DNA of 64,000 nucleotides from Paenibacillus polysaccharolyticus (GTDB lineage: Bacteria > Bacillota > Bacilli > Paenibacillales > Paenibacillaceae). Shown piece after piece: positions 1-8,450 of the stretch. The position numbers and the translations under genes are program-made. The notes beneath the pieces were generated by a model. It was not told the DNA's origin and did no database searches. It saw only the letters and a list, made by a program, of their open reading frames with translations. Position 1 is the stretch's first letter. Each line of letters starts with the position of its first letter. The DNA lies in NCBI RefSeq assembly GCF_900102085.1, contig NZ_FMVM01000005.1, positions 124,001 through 188,000 on the forward strand, given 5' to 3'.

Positions 1-1
1 C

Positions 2-1249
2 ATTCACCCGTTGCTGCCGGATAGCACGTACGGATTCGAAGCACCATTTCAGCTCCCTGGGGCGGGAAGCAGTTCCAAAGTAATTACCAAAGCAGGCGAC
101 CTGTCAGGTTACAGCTCTTATCTATTTTTTATTCCTGAGCAGAACACAGGCGTATTCCTGACCTATAATCAGAATGGAGCTCTTCGTAATCTGCTCTACC
201 AAGCTTTTATTCAGAACTTCTTCCCGCAGTACGCTAAACCGGTACAATTTAAGGAATACACGCCACAATCCGCGGAAGAGTTGCAACGTCTCAACGGTTT
301 TTATGCCGACCTTCGGATCAGTGCACTTATCAGCAAACTGCAAACTGGCGGTGAAACGTCAAGTCAATTAAGCATTAGTGATCCGTATCTGGGTGAACGT
401 AAGCTGATTCAAGTGGAAGACAATCTGTTCACGGATGAATTAACAGGACAGTTCACAGCCTTCAAAACCTATGAAGATGGAACAACCTACATGAGAGAGC
501 CGTATCTCAACCCATTCGGATATGCCAAAAAAGGGCAAAAAGCGGCGGGCTTCCTGGATGTTAAGAAGAGCAATCCTTATGCTCAAGCGATCCATAGCTT
601 GCAATCGCTTGGATATTTCGAAAATGAAGCTAACCAGTCTTTCAAGCCTAAAACGACTGTAACTCGTGCGGAATTTATCGAGGATATTCTTAAATTAAGT
701 GGACTCAAGCCTAGCAAAACACCAGCACCTGCTGACACCGACTGGGCTACCCATGCCTCAGCTGGTTATATCCAGCTTGCTTATGAAATGGGTATGATTA
801 CAGGTGCAGACGAGAAACAGTTTAAACCCGATCAAGCCATTGTTCGGCAAGAAGCAGCAGTTATGATATGGAGAGTATTTCAGCTGCAGTATCCAAGCGA
901 ACTGTTTAAGGACGTTAAACTTGCAGGCCACACAGATGCTTGGGCTGTGCCTGCAGTGCAAATGATGGTGAAGCTGGGTATCTACGGCCCTGAGGTCAAA
1001 ATGCTGGAGGACAATGCTGCAGATTACCTCTCACGCAAACCTCTCATTCGTCAGGAACACGCTGCGATCATGTATGCGTTAATCACACAGCCTACTGATC
1101 GTATTGTCGCTGAATTGATGGCTGCACAGCAACCAGAGCAGGCAGGATCTGAGAAGAATACTAAAGAAGCCGCGACGCCAGAGAGCAAAGCTGAGAATGC
1201 GCCTAATCAAGCGACAGAAAGCGCTCCTCCAGCAACAACCGTTCAATAA
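2..1249 (+). CDS. Serine hydrolase (beta-lactamase family) with C-terminal SLH domains, 5'-partial
   Basis: The frame is open to the left edge, so the N-terminus with the SxxK catalytic motif lies outside the window. The first visible residues resemble the end of a class C beta-lactamase/D-alanyl-carboxypeptidase-like fold: KAGDLSGYSSYLFFIPEQN sits where the third active-site box (usually HGG or KTG) is expected, followed by a hydrophobic strand and an NG turn. A linker of about 110 residues leads to SLH-type repeats near residues 190-230 and 245-290 (FKPKTTVTRAEF, FKPDQAIVRQEA) and a weaker third near 305-360. The C-terminus is a Glu/Ala/Pro/Thr-rich tail. An exported enzyme tethered non-covalently to the cell wall is the likely role; the substrate cannot be told. 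A hairpin follows the stop. Confidence 0.75.
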   Translation: MHPLLPDSTYGFEAPFQLPGAGSSSKVITKAGDLSGYSSYLFFIPEQNTGVFLTYNQNGALRNLLYQAFIQNFFPQYAKPVQFKEYTPQSAEELQRLNGFYADLRISALISKLQTGGETSSQLSISDPYLGERKLIQVEDNLFTDELTGQFTAFKTYEDGTTYMREPYLNPFGYAKKGQKAAGFLDVKKSNPYAQAIHSLQSLGYFENEANQSFKPKTTVTRAEFIEDILKLSGLKPSKTPAPADTDWATHASAGYIQLAYEMGMITGADEKQFKPDQAIVRQEAAVMIWRVFQLQYPSELFKDVKLAGHTDAWAVPAVQMMVKLGIYGPEVKMLEDNAADYLSRKPLIRQEHAAIMYALITQPTDRIVAELMAAQQPEQAGSEKNTKEAATPESKAENAPNQATESAPPATTVQ

Positions 1250-1272
1250 TTATGCTATACAAGTAAATGACA

Positions 1273-1317
1273 AAAAGGCTTGTTCGAAAGGATTTCTCCT
1301 TTACGAACAAGCCTTTT
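1273..1317. terminator. Bidirectional Rho-independent terminator
   Basis: A 14-bp perfect stem (AAAAGGCTTGTTCG paired with CGAACAAGCCTTTT) has A/T runs at both ends. It lies between the convergent SLH hydrolase gene and the minus-strand helical-repeat gene, so it can end both transcripts. Confidence 0.85.
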
Positions 1318-1320
1318 GAA

Positions 1321-2376
1321 TTATGCAATTAATGAGGATACATGTGTGTTTCCGTTGCGCTGATCAAACTTGGCTGCGGTAGCCTGGGCATACTCTTCAA
1401 AATAATCTGCAAGTTTGAGTAGGTTTCCCGGATCTCCCTCATACGAGAAGGAAGCTGGCAGCCGCAGACGATACCCTTCTGAGTCCTTTTCTTCAGCCCA
1501 GCGCCGCAATAACAAAGCTGCCTTCGCATAATACATCATTTTGGCATACGCATCTTCATGATCGGCTGCAAGCACCAGTGTTTCTTCAAGGATATCAATC
1601 CCTTTGGACGGATTCGTAAGTGCGAGATACTCCATCTGCTCGGAAAAACTCTGCACGAAATCATTCTCACCTTTGATTAAACGATATCCTTTAACCTGAT
1701 GTTTATCTGCCTCATCCTTCCGTCCCAGACGATACAGTGGCATCAGAACTTCGGATAAGGTCAGATGTGGGATCTCCGCACAGCTCATGCGTCCTTTGAG
1801 AATCGGCTTGGCGACTTCCAGCACCTTCTCGTCGTCTCCTTTTAACATAAAATAACGCAGAATCTCGTCCTGCTCACACGCCTCGCAGTCACTCATGAAG
1901 TCACGGTCTAACGCTCTAAACTTGTCATAACTGCGCCCCGCTTCTTCCAGCTCTCCGAAATCCATAAAAATGCGGAAACGGTAGTACCAGTAAGAACGCT
2001 CGCTGTACCCATAGGACTTAAACCTTGCTCCGAAATCCTCGAGCAGCTCCATGATCTTTTCACGTGAGATTTCCGGGAAATCGGGCATTTTGCCAAGAAT
2101 CCATTTATAAGACCACAATAACGTTTCTTCATCATACAGCTCTGGTTGCTGATCAAACTTGCCTAGTTGCCAGGAGAAAGCGATCAAAGCTTTCATCGGA
2201 TATCCACAGAAGGTGGCGACATCCACAATCTCTGAACGTGCTTCGTATGCCTCCTCAACCATACCATTGAGATCAGCCACCCGCGCTGCTTCCTCCAAAA
2301 AACCAAGCTTTGCGGAACCATTCGGCAGCTGATAGGCCTCTTCCATCAAATCTTCGAATTCCATCTCTGTCTTCAT
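1321..2376 (-). CDS. Helical-repeat (TPR-like) protein coupled to an Hsp90-like chaperone
   Basis: 351 residues, acidic, predicted all-helical, with paired helices rich in A/L/Y/E such as the stretch around WYYRFRIFMDFGELEEA, which resembles tetratricopeptide repeats. No signal peptide, membrane segment or catalytic motif is visible, so it is probably a cytoplasmic scaffold or adaptor. The start codon overlaps the stop of the upstream Hsp90-like gene as ATGA, which implies translational coupling and a shared role. A co-chaperone or client-specific adaptor is an inference from context only; I do not recognise a named family. Confidence 0.7.
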   Translation of the reverse strand: MKTEMEFEDLMEEAYQLPNGSAKLGFLEEAARVADLNGMVEEAYEARSEIVDVATFCGYPMKALIAFSWQLGKFDQQPELYDEETLLWSYKWILGKMPDFPEISREKIMELLEDFGARFKSYGYSERSYWYYRFRIFMDFGELEEAGRSYDKFRALDRDFMSDCEACEQDEILRYFMLKGDDEKVLEVAKPILKGRMSCAEIPHLTLSEVLMPLYRLGRKDEADKHQVKGYRLIKGENDFVQSFSEQMEYLALTNPSKGIDILEETLVLAADHEDAYAKMMYYAKAALLLRRWAEEKDSEGYRLRLPASFSYEGDPGNLLKLADYFEEYAQATAAKFDQRNGNTHVSSLIA

Positions 2377-4211
2377 CAGGCATCTCCCTCATGATTCGTA
2401 TTTGCGCTTAAACCCCAATCAATAAACCGTACAATTCCCTGGTTCAATACTTCAAGCTCCTGCTTGTTCATTGCATAATGCCCCATCATCAGTGCATTGA
2501 CATACAACATTTCAATAGCAATCGGTGTCATCTGATTATCTGGTGACGTCAACACCCGTTTAATGATCGGATTGTTCACATTCAGATACAACGTCGAGTA
2601 CCCTGCCGAATTAATACCTGATGACAACGACCCAAGAACAGAGGAAAATAAGTCTGTGCTCTCTTCGCTCGCTTTTTCCAGCGCACGCAGCGTGGATGAT
2701 TCCTGCGAAAGGGTGAACAACACCGGCAAGTCAGCGGGCTTGAATCCTTTCACTTCTGCGCGGCAGCGGAAACGTTGTAATGCCGAATCTGCCAGGCGTA
2801 GCGCATCATAATACTGGTTACGTTCAGCCGGTGCAACATCCGTGAATGTCATCGATACTTCATCTGGTTCAATACGCTCGGTCTCTACGTTATTCAGTAT
2901 GACAGGCAGCATCCCCATCAGTTCTTTATCGTAGATGTAACCTGCGTTAACGACCAGCATGGACTGTGCAGAAGCCACATGGTGGATCTGGCGGTATTCA
3001 TCAATGGTACTGGTATAGTACAGTGTCTCTCCTTCATCAATCAGTTCACCCAGTTCCCGGTGTCCTCGCGTTGTATCGAAAGGCAACCAGCGGTGAATCA
3101 TCGCGTAAAATTCCTGATCCTGAACAGCCAGCGCCTTCATCGAAAGGGCGTGCAGACGAATCAACTTCTGTAGACGTTCAGTCTGCTGTTCAGCCATTTC
3201 GGTAAGTCCCATCCGCAAGGCGTCTCCGAGCTCGGAGCGCACTTCTTCCAGCTTTTCATTTTCATAAAAATGCTCTCTTGAAGCTGTCGGCTGCAGCTCG
3301 TCGGTCCAGATCAGACATTTTACAAAGAACGCCCATTCCGGCAAAATATTCTCGGCCTTCTCCGAAATAAGCATTCGCTTCAGATAGACCCGGTGAGAAC
3401 GCTTGGCATTCAAATTCACGGCGTGCGGCAACACATAGGCAATGCCTCCCGTGCGCCCCGAAGCCGTTGTCAGCGGGATGAAATCCTGGAATTTCTCCCC
3501 AAGCAGACGTTCACCAAAGGCAAGCACTTCCGCACGGCAGGAACGAGCAAGCTCTGGACGTGTTAACCAGATCGGAGAATCCTGATTAACTACAGATTGC
3601 TTCCCGTCATGAATCAACGTGACCGGATATGGAAGAAGCGCACCATAATAAAATAAAGCTTCTTTCACATACTCCGCTTCAAAGTAGTGTGCCGCCTCCG
3701 GCGTACAACGCAGGTATACTTTCGTTCCGGGAGACAATTGCGTGTCCAGCTGCCTGATCGTATACGTACCATCCGGCTTGCCGCGCCACTCCATGGAAGG
3801 GCCGCCCTTCACCGATTGAGTCAGCATGACGATCTCATGACTGACCATGAAACAACTCAGCAGACCAATACCAAAACGCCCAATAAACGATGTCTCTCCA
3901 TCCAGCAATTCCTGTTGTCCCCGCTTTGAGGATTGTCCAATCATCGCTAGAAATTCATGGATGTCCGCTTCGGTCAGACCAACTCCGTTGTCCTCCACCA
4001 TCATCGTCAATTGATCTCCGGTTCCTGTTAGCTCAATACGAGCTTCTCCCTGATATCCCGGTTCCACTTCCTTGCGTGCCGTAATCGCATCTGTTGCATT
4101 CTGCATAAGCTCACGCAGAAAAACTTTTGGACTGCTGTATAAATGATTCGATAAAATTTGGATCATTCCGCTCAGGTTCACCTGAAAGCGATATTCATTG
4201 GGTGTACTCAT
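2376..4211 (-). CDS. Hsp90-family molecular chaperone (HtpG-like)
   Basis: ATP-dependent chaperone of the GHKL superfamily, about 611 residues. The N-terminal ATPase motifs are present: ELMQNATDA near residue 37 (catalytic Glu and Mg-binding Asn), DNGVG near 75, and GRFGIGLLS near 113. A middle domain and a C-terminal dimerisation region follow. The sequence departs from classical HtpG (ELMQNATDA instead of ELISNASDA) and matches the group annotated simply as HSP90 family protein. The longest frame starts 60 bases further upstream, but the ATG at 4211 has an AAAGGTG ribosome binding site and begins MSTPNEYRFQVNL, where family members start. It is the first gene of a two-gene operon with the helical-repeat gene. 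The C-terminus lacks an MEEVD tail. Confidence 0.88.
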   Translation of the reverse strand: MSTPNEYRFQVNLSGMIQILSNHLYSSPKVFLRELMQNATDAITARKEVEPGYQGEARIELTGTGDQLTMMVEDNGVGLTEADIHEFLAMIGQSSKRGQQELLDGETSFIGRFGIGLLSCFMVSHEIVMLTQSVKGGPSMEWRGKPDGTYTIRQLDTQLSPGTKVYLRCTPEAAHYFEAEYVKEALFYYGALLPYPVTLIHDGKQSVVNQDSPIWLTRPELARSCRAEVLAFGERLLGEKFQDFIPLTTASGRTGGIAYVLPHAVNLNAKRSHRVYLKRMLISEKAENILPEWAFFVKCLIWTDELQPTASREHFYENEKLEEVRSELGDALRMGLTEMAEQQTERLQKLIRLHALSMKALAVQDQEFYAMIHRWLPFDTTRGHRELGELIDEGETLYYTSTIDEYRQIHHVASAQSMLVVNAGYIYDKELMGMLPVILNNVETERIEPDEVSMTFTDVAPAERNQYYDALRLADSALQRFRCRAEVKGFKPADLPVLFTLSQESSTLRALEKASEESTDLFSSVLGSLSSGINSAGYSTLYLNVNNPIIKRVLTSPDNQMTPIAIEMLYVNALMMGHYAMNKQELEVLNQGIVRFIDWGLSANTNHEGDA

Positions 4212-4509
4212 AAACCACTTCACCTTTCCTTTGGATCTAACACAACACTTAGCCGGCTTTAACATCTTCACACTGAATAAATGGATGTGTTAGACGAACT
4301 CATTATGTATATATCGGCCTATACTCTATTACTCCATTATCTATAGCAATGAAACAGCAATCAAACGGCCTTCATACCTTCTTTTCAAGGATACATTGTA
4401 CAGCCTGTCAAAAAAACAAACCTTAGACCCGATTTGGTGGAATTTCCCGGGGAATTATGCACTAGGATTTCAGGACTATTGAAGCAATAATATATTTCTT
4501 TAGTCTTAG
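4212..4509. other. Divergent intergenic region
   Basis: This AT-rich spacer separates the minus-strand Hsp90-like gene from the plus-strand ABC transporter genes. It must hold the minus-strand promoter, but no convincing -35/-10 pair was found by eye. No small gene is supported. Confidence 0.5.
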
Positions 4510-4540
4510 TTGAACGATCTGACACCGCTGGACGTATAAT
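4510..4540 (+). promoter_or_regulatory. Likely promoter of the ABC-2 exporter operon
   Basis: TTGAAC (4510-4515) and a consensus TATAAT (4535-4540) are separated by 19 bases, slightly longer than ideal. The -10 overlaps the left arm of an inverted repeat. Confidence 0.5.
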
Positions 4541-4572
4541 CATCAAATTTAGAAAACGGACGGTGATTATAC
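4534..4572. repeat. Inverted repeat around the -10 and leader, possible operator
   Basis: GTATAATCA (4534-4542) and TGATTATAC (4564-4572) are perfect inverted copies with centres 30 bp apart, about three helical turns. The left arm overlaps the -10 and the right arm touches the start codon. The left arm would not be in the mRNA, so a protein-binding site is more likely than an RNA hairpin. Confidence 0.5.
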
Positions 4573-5475
4573 ATGATTGAGGTTCTCAATATAAACAAAT
4601 ATTTCGGGGAGCATCAAGCGCTGCAAGATGTCAGCTTCACGATTCAACAGGGCAGTATAACCGGGCTTATTGGCCCAAACGGCTCGGGTAAAACAACCCT
4701 CATTCGGATCATGAACGGAGTTCTGGGCGCAAACAGCGGGCAGGTTACCATCCAAGGCATGGATACATCAATAGAAACAGAAAAGGTGCTGGGAATCTGC
4801 GGAACACTGACCGAGCAAAGCGGCTTGTACGAAAATATGAGTGGGCGGGATAATCTTCTGTTTTTTTCGGATGCCTTTGGGCTAAAACGTGCAACTGAAC
4901 GCATTGACGAGTTGGTGCATCTCCTTGAGATTCAGGATTACCAGCATCGTAAGGTCGGTACCTATAGCACAGGGATGAAGAAACGTTTAGGTCTGGCACG
5001 GGTGCTGTTGCACCGCCCTTCGATTTTGTTTCTCGATGAGCCGACCAACGGTCTCGATCCTGACGGAATCCAGACTGTGCTTCGTATCATTCGTCAGTTA
5101 AATACGGAGCTGAACCTGACGATTCTCATCTCCTCACACGTGCTTACTCAGCTTTCCGCCGTGTGTGATCATTATATTTTTATGGAAAAGGGTCGTGTTG
5201 TTGAGAAAGGGACTGAACAGGAGATCATTCAGCGTTATCAATCAGCACCGCGGCTAGAGGTCGAAGCAGATATGCCACACGGTTGGAAGACGGGGATTTA
5301 TTCGCCTGAGACGGTTACAGCGCATACAGCAACATACCAACTCTCGTCTCGAGAGCATATTCCGTTGTTGCTTCGGCAGCTGACCGAGCATGGTCAGGTC
5401 TATCAGGCACGTATGGAAGGTAATGATCTGGAAAGCATCTATTTTGCGATAAGGGAGGCGAATGCACATGAATAA
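4573..5475 (+). CDS. ABC transporter ATP-binding protein (drug/antimicrobial exporter type)
   Basis: 300-residue nucleotide-binding subunit of an ABC-2 type exporter. Walker A is GPNGSGKTT (near residue 35), the ABC signature is YSTGMKKRLGLARVL, and Walker B is ILFLDEPTNGLDP followed by an H-loop SSHVL. The length and the C-terminal tail fit the CcmA/BcrA-like subfamily with one ATPase domain. It overlaps the permease gene by 8 bases, so the two form one operon. The substrate (lipid, peptide antibiotic or other) cannot be inferred. Confidence 0.92.
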   Translation: MIEVLNINKYFGEHQALQDVSFTIQQGSITGLIGPNGSGKTTLIRIMNGVLGANSGQVTIQGMDTSIETEKVLGICGTLTEQSGLYENMSGRDNLLFFSDAFGLKRATERIDELVHLLEIQDYQHRKVGTYSTGMKKRLGLARVLLHRPSILFLDEPTNGLDPDGIQTVLRIIRQLNTELNLTILISSHVLTQLSAVCDHYIFMEKGRVVEKGTEQEIIQRYQSAPRLEVEADMPHGWKTGIYSPETVTAHTATYQLSSREHIPLLLRQLTEHGQVYQARMEGNDLESIYFAIREANAHE

Positions 5476-6301
5476 TCGCCAAGCGATACGTGCACTCATT
5501 CGTAAAGATATTCGTTCTGTCACATCCAGTGTGCAACTATGGCTGCCTATGCTGATTGTACCGCTAATTATCGGAATCATTGTTCCCTCTGCTATGTTGT
5601 GGGTTGCATCCCGCGTGGACCTACACTCGATTAGTAACTTAAATGTTGTATTGGACACATTAGACAAGCTCATTCAGAGTGGACAGATGCCCTCCCTTGC
5701 TACCATGAGCACAGACAATCAACGCATTGTTTATTTTCTTGGCTTGTATATGTTCGCCCCCTTGTTTCTCATCATTCCAGTGATGGCTTCCAGCATCCTG
5801 ACTGCCAACAGTTTCGCTGGCGAGAAGGAACGCAAGACACTGGAAGGTTTGCTATTTACACCAATGAGCATGAGTACACTGTTTAGAGGTAAAGTTCTGG
5901 CTGCTTTCATTCCGTCAGTGTTGTTGTCCTGGGTGACCTTCATCATCTATGGGGTCATTGCCAACATCCTGATGTACCCGATCTTCGGCACACTGATGTT
6001 TCCGAACTGGAACTGGATCATTCTGATCCTTTGGGTGGTCCCTACATGCAGTTTAGCCGTTATTCTCCTCAATGTGCTGATCTCGGCTAAAGTACGGGGA
6101 TTTCAGGAAGCTTACCAGCTTGGCGGACTTGTTGTCTTGCCCCTGATTGCCTTGATTGCTGGTCAGGCTACCGGCATGTTAATGATTGGGCCATGGATGT
6201 TGCTGGGCACCGGTGCAGTGATGCTGCTCACGAGCTTTATTTTACTCCGTCTCGTAACCATGTGGAACCGCCGTCAGCAACTTGCGGAGAGTCAGATCTG
6301 A
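5468..6301 (+). CDS. ABC-2 type transporter permease
   Basis: About 277 residues with six predicted membrane segments and a large external loop after the first. AGGGAGG at 5452-5458 is only 3 bases from the upstream ATG (5462) but 9 bases from the ATG at 5468, so 5468 is preferred and the product begins MNNRQAIRALIRKDIRS. The FAGEKERKTLEGLLFTPMS segment after the second membrane helix is typical of ABC-2 permeases and likely couples to the ATPase encoded just upstream. Cytoplasmic membrane exporter; substrate unknown. Confidence 0.9.
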   Translation: MNNRQAIRALIRKDIRSVTSSVQLWLPMLIVPLIIGIIVPSAMLWVASRVDLHSISNLNVVLDTLDKLIQSGQMPSLATMSTDNQRIVYFLGLYMFAPLFLIIPVMASSILTANSFAGEKERKTLEGLLFTPMSMSTLFRGKVLAAFIPSVLLSWVTFIIYGVIANILMYPIFGTLMFPNWNWIILILWVVPTCSLAVILLNVLISAKVRGFQEAYQLGGLVVLPLIALIAGQATGMLMIGPWMLLGTGAVMLLTSFILLRLVTMWNRRQQLAESQI

Positions 6302-6378
6302 TTGAGAAATAAACAGACGCGAGTTATGATGTGGAGACATGTACTTGGGATGATTATAGAGAGGAATGGAACAACAGC

Positions 6379-7176
6379 ATGGAATACAACCTACTCCAGA
6401 AATTAAAATATGCTTCATCATTAACGGCACAGGAGAAGCATATTGTGGACTTTATCCTGAACGACCCCGAAGTTGTATTCCACTCTACAGCCTATGAACT
6501 GGCTCAGCAGACTTATACAAGTGCGTCCACTATTGTTCGCCTATGCAAAAAGCTGGGTACCAAAGGGTACCCAGACTTTCAGTTAAAGCTTGCGCTTGAA
6601 TATCAACAACAACCCTCTTCCCCCTTACGGACGCCGGATCATACAATCACAGAACAAGGCAATGTACTGGCTGCGATCGACTCGGTTCCCTACCTATATC
6701 ACCAGGCGCTGGATGAGACACACCGTATGTTAAACGCTCCTGTTTTAGTACGAATCGCGAATTGGGTCAAAGAGTCCGCACGTATCGATATCTACGGTAG
6801 CGATATGAATTATTATTTGGCACAGCAGGCTTGCGCCAAATGGAACGAGCTTGGCGTTGCGGCGGTAGCACACAATGGTCCCAACATGCATTATTTAAAT
6901 ACAATGAATACCAGTCAGTTCATCCTGTCTTTTGTCATATCTCATACGGGAGAGAACTCATCCATGATTGAAGCCGCCAGAGTACTGAAGAATATGCAAC
7001 GGAAAGTTATCGCCGTGACCGAAAACAATCTTTCAACACTGTCCAGACATTGTGATGAAACGCTGCTAACCTATGGTTATAACGAACAATTGAGGTTATC
7101 CAAAATGTCTTCCATGATCTCGGTACTCTATCTGTTTGATATGCTGTATATGGCGAGCATCAGCGACAACTACTGA
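6379..7176 (+). CDS. MurR/RpiR family transcriptional regulator
   Basis: An N-terminal HTH_6 domain (residues about 1-77, with TSASTIVRLCKKLGTKGYPDFQ as the recognition part) is followed by a SIS sugar-phosphate-binding domain (about 105-245). The longest frame begins at a GTG 48 bases upstream with no ribosome binding site. The ATG at 6379 begins MEYNLLQKLKYASSLT, a normal RpiR start, behind a distant AGAGGA. Such regulators sense phosphosugars and control sugar or amino-sugar genes. Its 3' end lies 13 bp from the convergent oxidoreductase gene and no terminator is visible between them. The target is unknown. Confidence 0.85.
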   Translation: MEYNLLQKLKYASSLTAQEKHIVDFILNDPEVVFHSTAYELAQQTYTSASTIVRLCKKLGTKGYPDFQLKLALEYQQQPSSPLRTPDHTITEQGNVLAAIDSVPYLYHQALDETHRMLNAPVLVRIANWVKESARIDIYGSDMNYYLAQQACAKWNELGVAAVAHNGPNMHYLNTMNTSQFILSFVISHTGENSSMIEAARVLKNMQRKVIAVTENNLSTLSRHCDETLLTYGYNEQLRLSKMSSMISVLYLFDMLYMASISDNY

Positions 7177-7189
7177 GATTTATCATTAA

Positions 7190-8182
7190 TCATTTATCCG
7201 CGTCCGCGGCAAAAACAATTCCCGCATTTTTGCGAGCTTCCGCCAGTACGTTCATTACAGAACGGCTGTGTTGAAGCAGTTCATAACACCGCTTATAGTT
7301 TTTAGCCAAATAAATATCTCTGAACACTTCCCACTCATAGTACAGCCAATTGGCTTTGTTCTGCGCACTATACTCCTCAGATGGCTCTTTCCCGATCTGA
7401 AGCTCGATTTCCCGGCAACCGTTCGCTCCTCCTACAACCTGAAGGTACCCTTTTTCTCCCTGGATGAGCACAAAGTTCATGCCATTCGTATCTTTAGCAC
7501 CTACACATTCTGCAATGAACTCGGGATACTTGAGGACCACAACTCCTGATGTATCAATGCCGTTCGCATGCTGATTCGCTGTATACGATACGGTATTCGG
7601 ACTGCCAAACAAACTCATAACCAGATGCAGATTGTAAATGTTGATATCCATCAGCGCTCCACCAGAGAACTCGGGATTAAATACGTTCGGTGTCTGCCCC
7701 GCTAGAAGATCATTGTATTTACGGGAGTATTGACTGTAGTTACACTGAATCAGTTTGATCGCACCAAGCTTTGGTAGTTGCTCCTCGATGATTTTGATAT
7801 TGGGCAAATGAATGTTGGAGATGGCCTCAAACAGCAGCAGGTTCTTTTCTTTTGCAAGTGCAATCAGCGTTTCTGCTTCCTGAAGCGTGGACGTGAACGG
7901 TTTTTCACATACAACATGTTTACCATGTTGAAGTGCCTGATAGGCCTGTTCATAATGCATACTATTGGGCGAAGCAATGTAAACGAGATCTACATTTTGA
8001 TCCAAAAATAAGGATTCCAGGTCTGTATAGATTGTACTTATCCCAATTTTACCTGCAAGCTCTTGCGCAGTCTCTCTCTTACGGGAGTACATCGCTGTGA
8101 CCATGACATCCTCCAGTTCATTGATCGCGGATAAAATGGCATCTACAATGGAACCTGTACCTATGGTTGCTATGTTCATCAT
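7190..8182 (-). CDS. Gfo/Idh/MocA family NAD(P)-dependent oxidoreductase
   Basis: 330 residues. The N-terminal Rossmann fold has a GTGSIV dinucleotide loop at residues 8-13, and the family signature EKPF is near residue 95, where Lys is catalytic in relatives. A C-terminal beta-sheet substrate domain follows, and MDINIYNLHL matches the position of the conserved metal-free active-site helix. ACAGGAGAG lies 7 bases before ATGATG, so the start is secure within one codon. The substrate is probably a sugar, inositol or related polyol. It is convergent with the RpiR gene and may be functionally linked to it. Confidence 0.88.
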   Translation of the reverse strand: MMNIATIGTGSIVDAILSAINELEDVMVTAMYSRKRETAQELAGKIGISTIYTDLESLFLDQNVDLVYIASPNSMHYEQAYQALQHGKHVVCEKPFTSTLQEAETLIALAKEKNLLLFEAISNIHLPNIKIIEEQLPKLGAIKLIQCNYSQYSRKYNDLLAGQTPNVFNPEFSGGALMDINIYNLHLVMSLFGSPNTVSYTANQHANGIDTSGVVVLKYPEFIAECVGAKDTNGMNFVLIQGEKGYLQVVGGANGCREIELQIGKEPSEEYSAQNKANWLYYEWEVFRDIYLAKNYKRCYELLQHSRSVMNVLAEARKNAGIVFAADADK

Positions 8183-8450
8183 ATCGTTTCTCTCCTGTCG
8201 TTGATGGTTCAGTCACATTCATGTTACCACGACCAAATTAGGTGGAGAATATTTCAGGGCGAGAATGGTAGCATCATGCGCAAATGGATTTCAAGTTGAA
8301 CCGAGTATGAAATTCAATTTCATTTTCTTGCTTTTTCTCCTTTTATCCCCGCTCTCATCCCCATTCTAGATCTAACATAAATTCCATAGTTTACCGATAT
8401 AACATAAGAAATTGACGACATATATATATATCCAAGGGGAGGATGAAAGA

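Noticed and set aside
8412..8440. TTGACG plus TATATATATA as a promoter for the beta-propeller gene
   Set aside because: The spacing would put the start of transcription on top of the ribosome binding site at 8434-8442.
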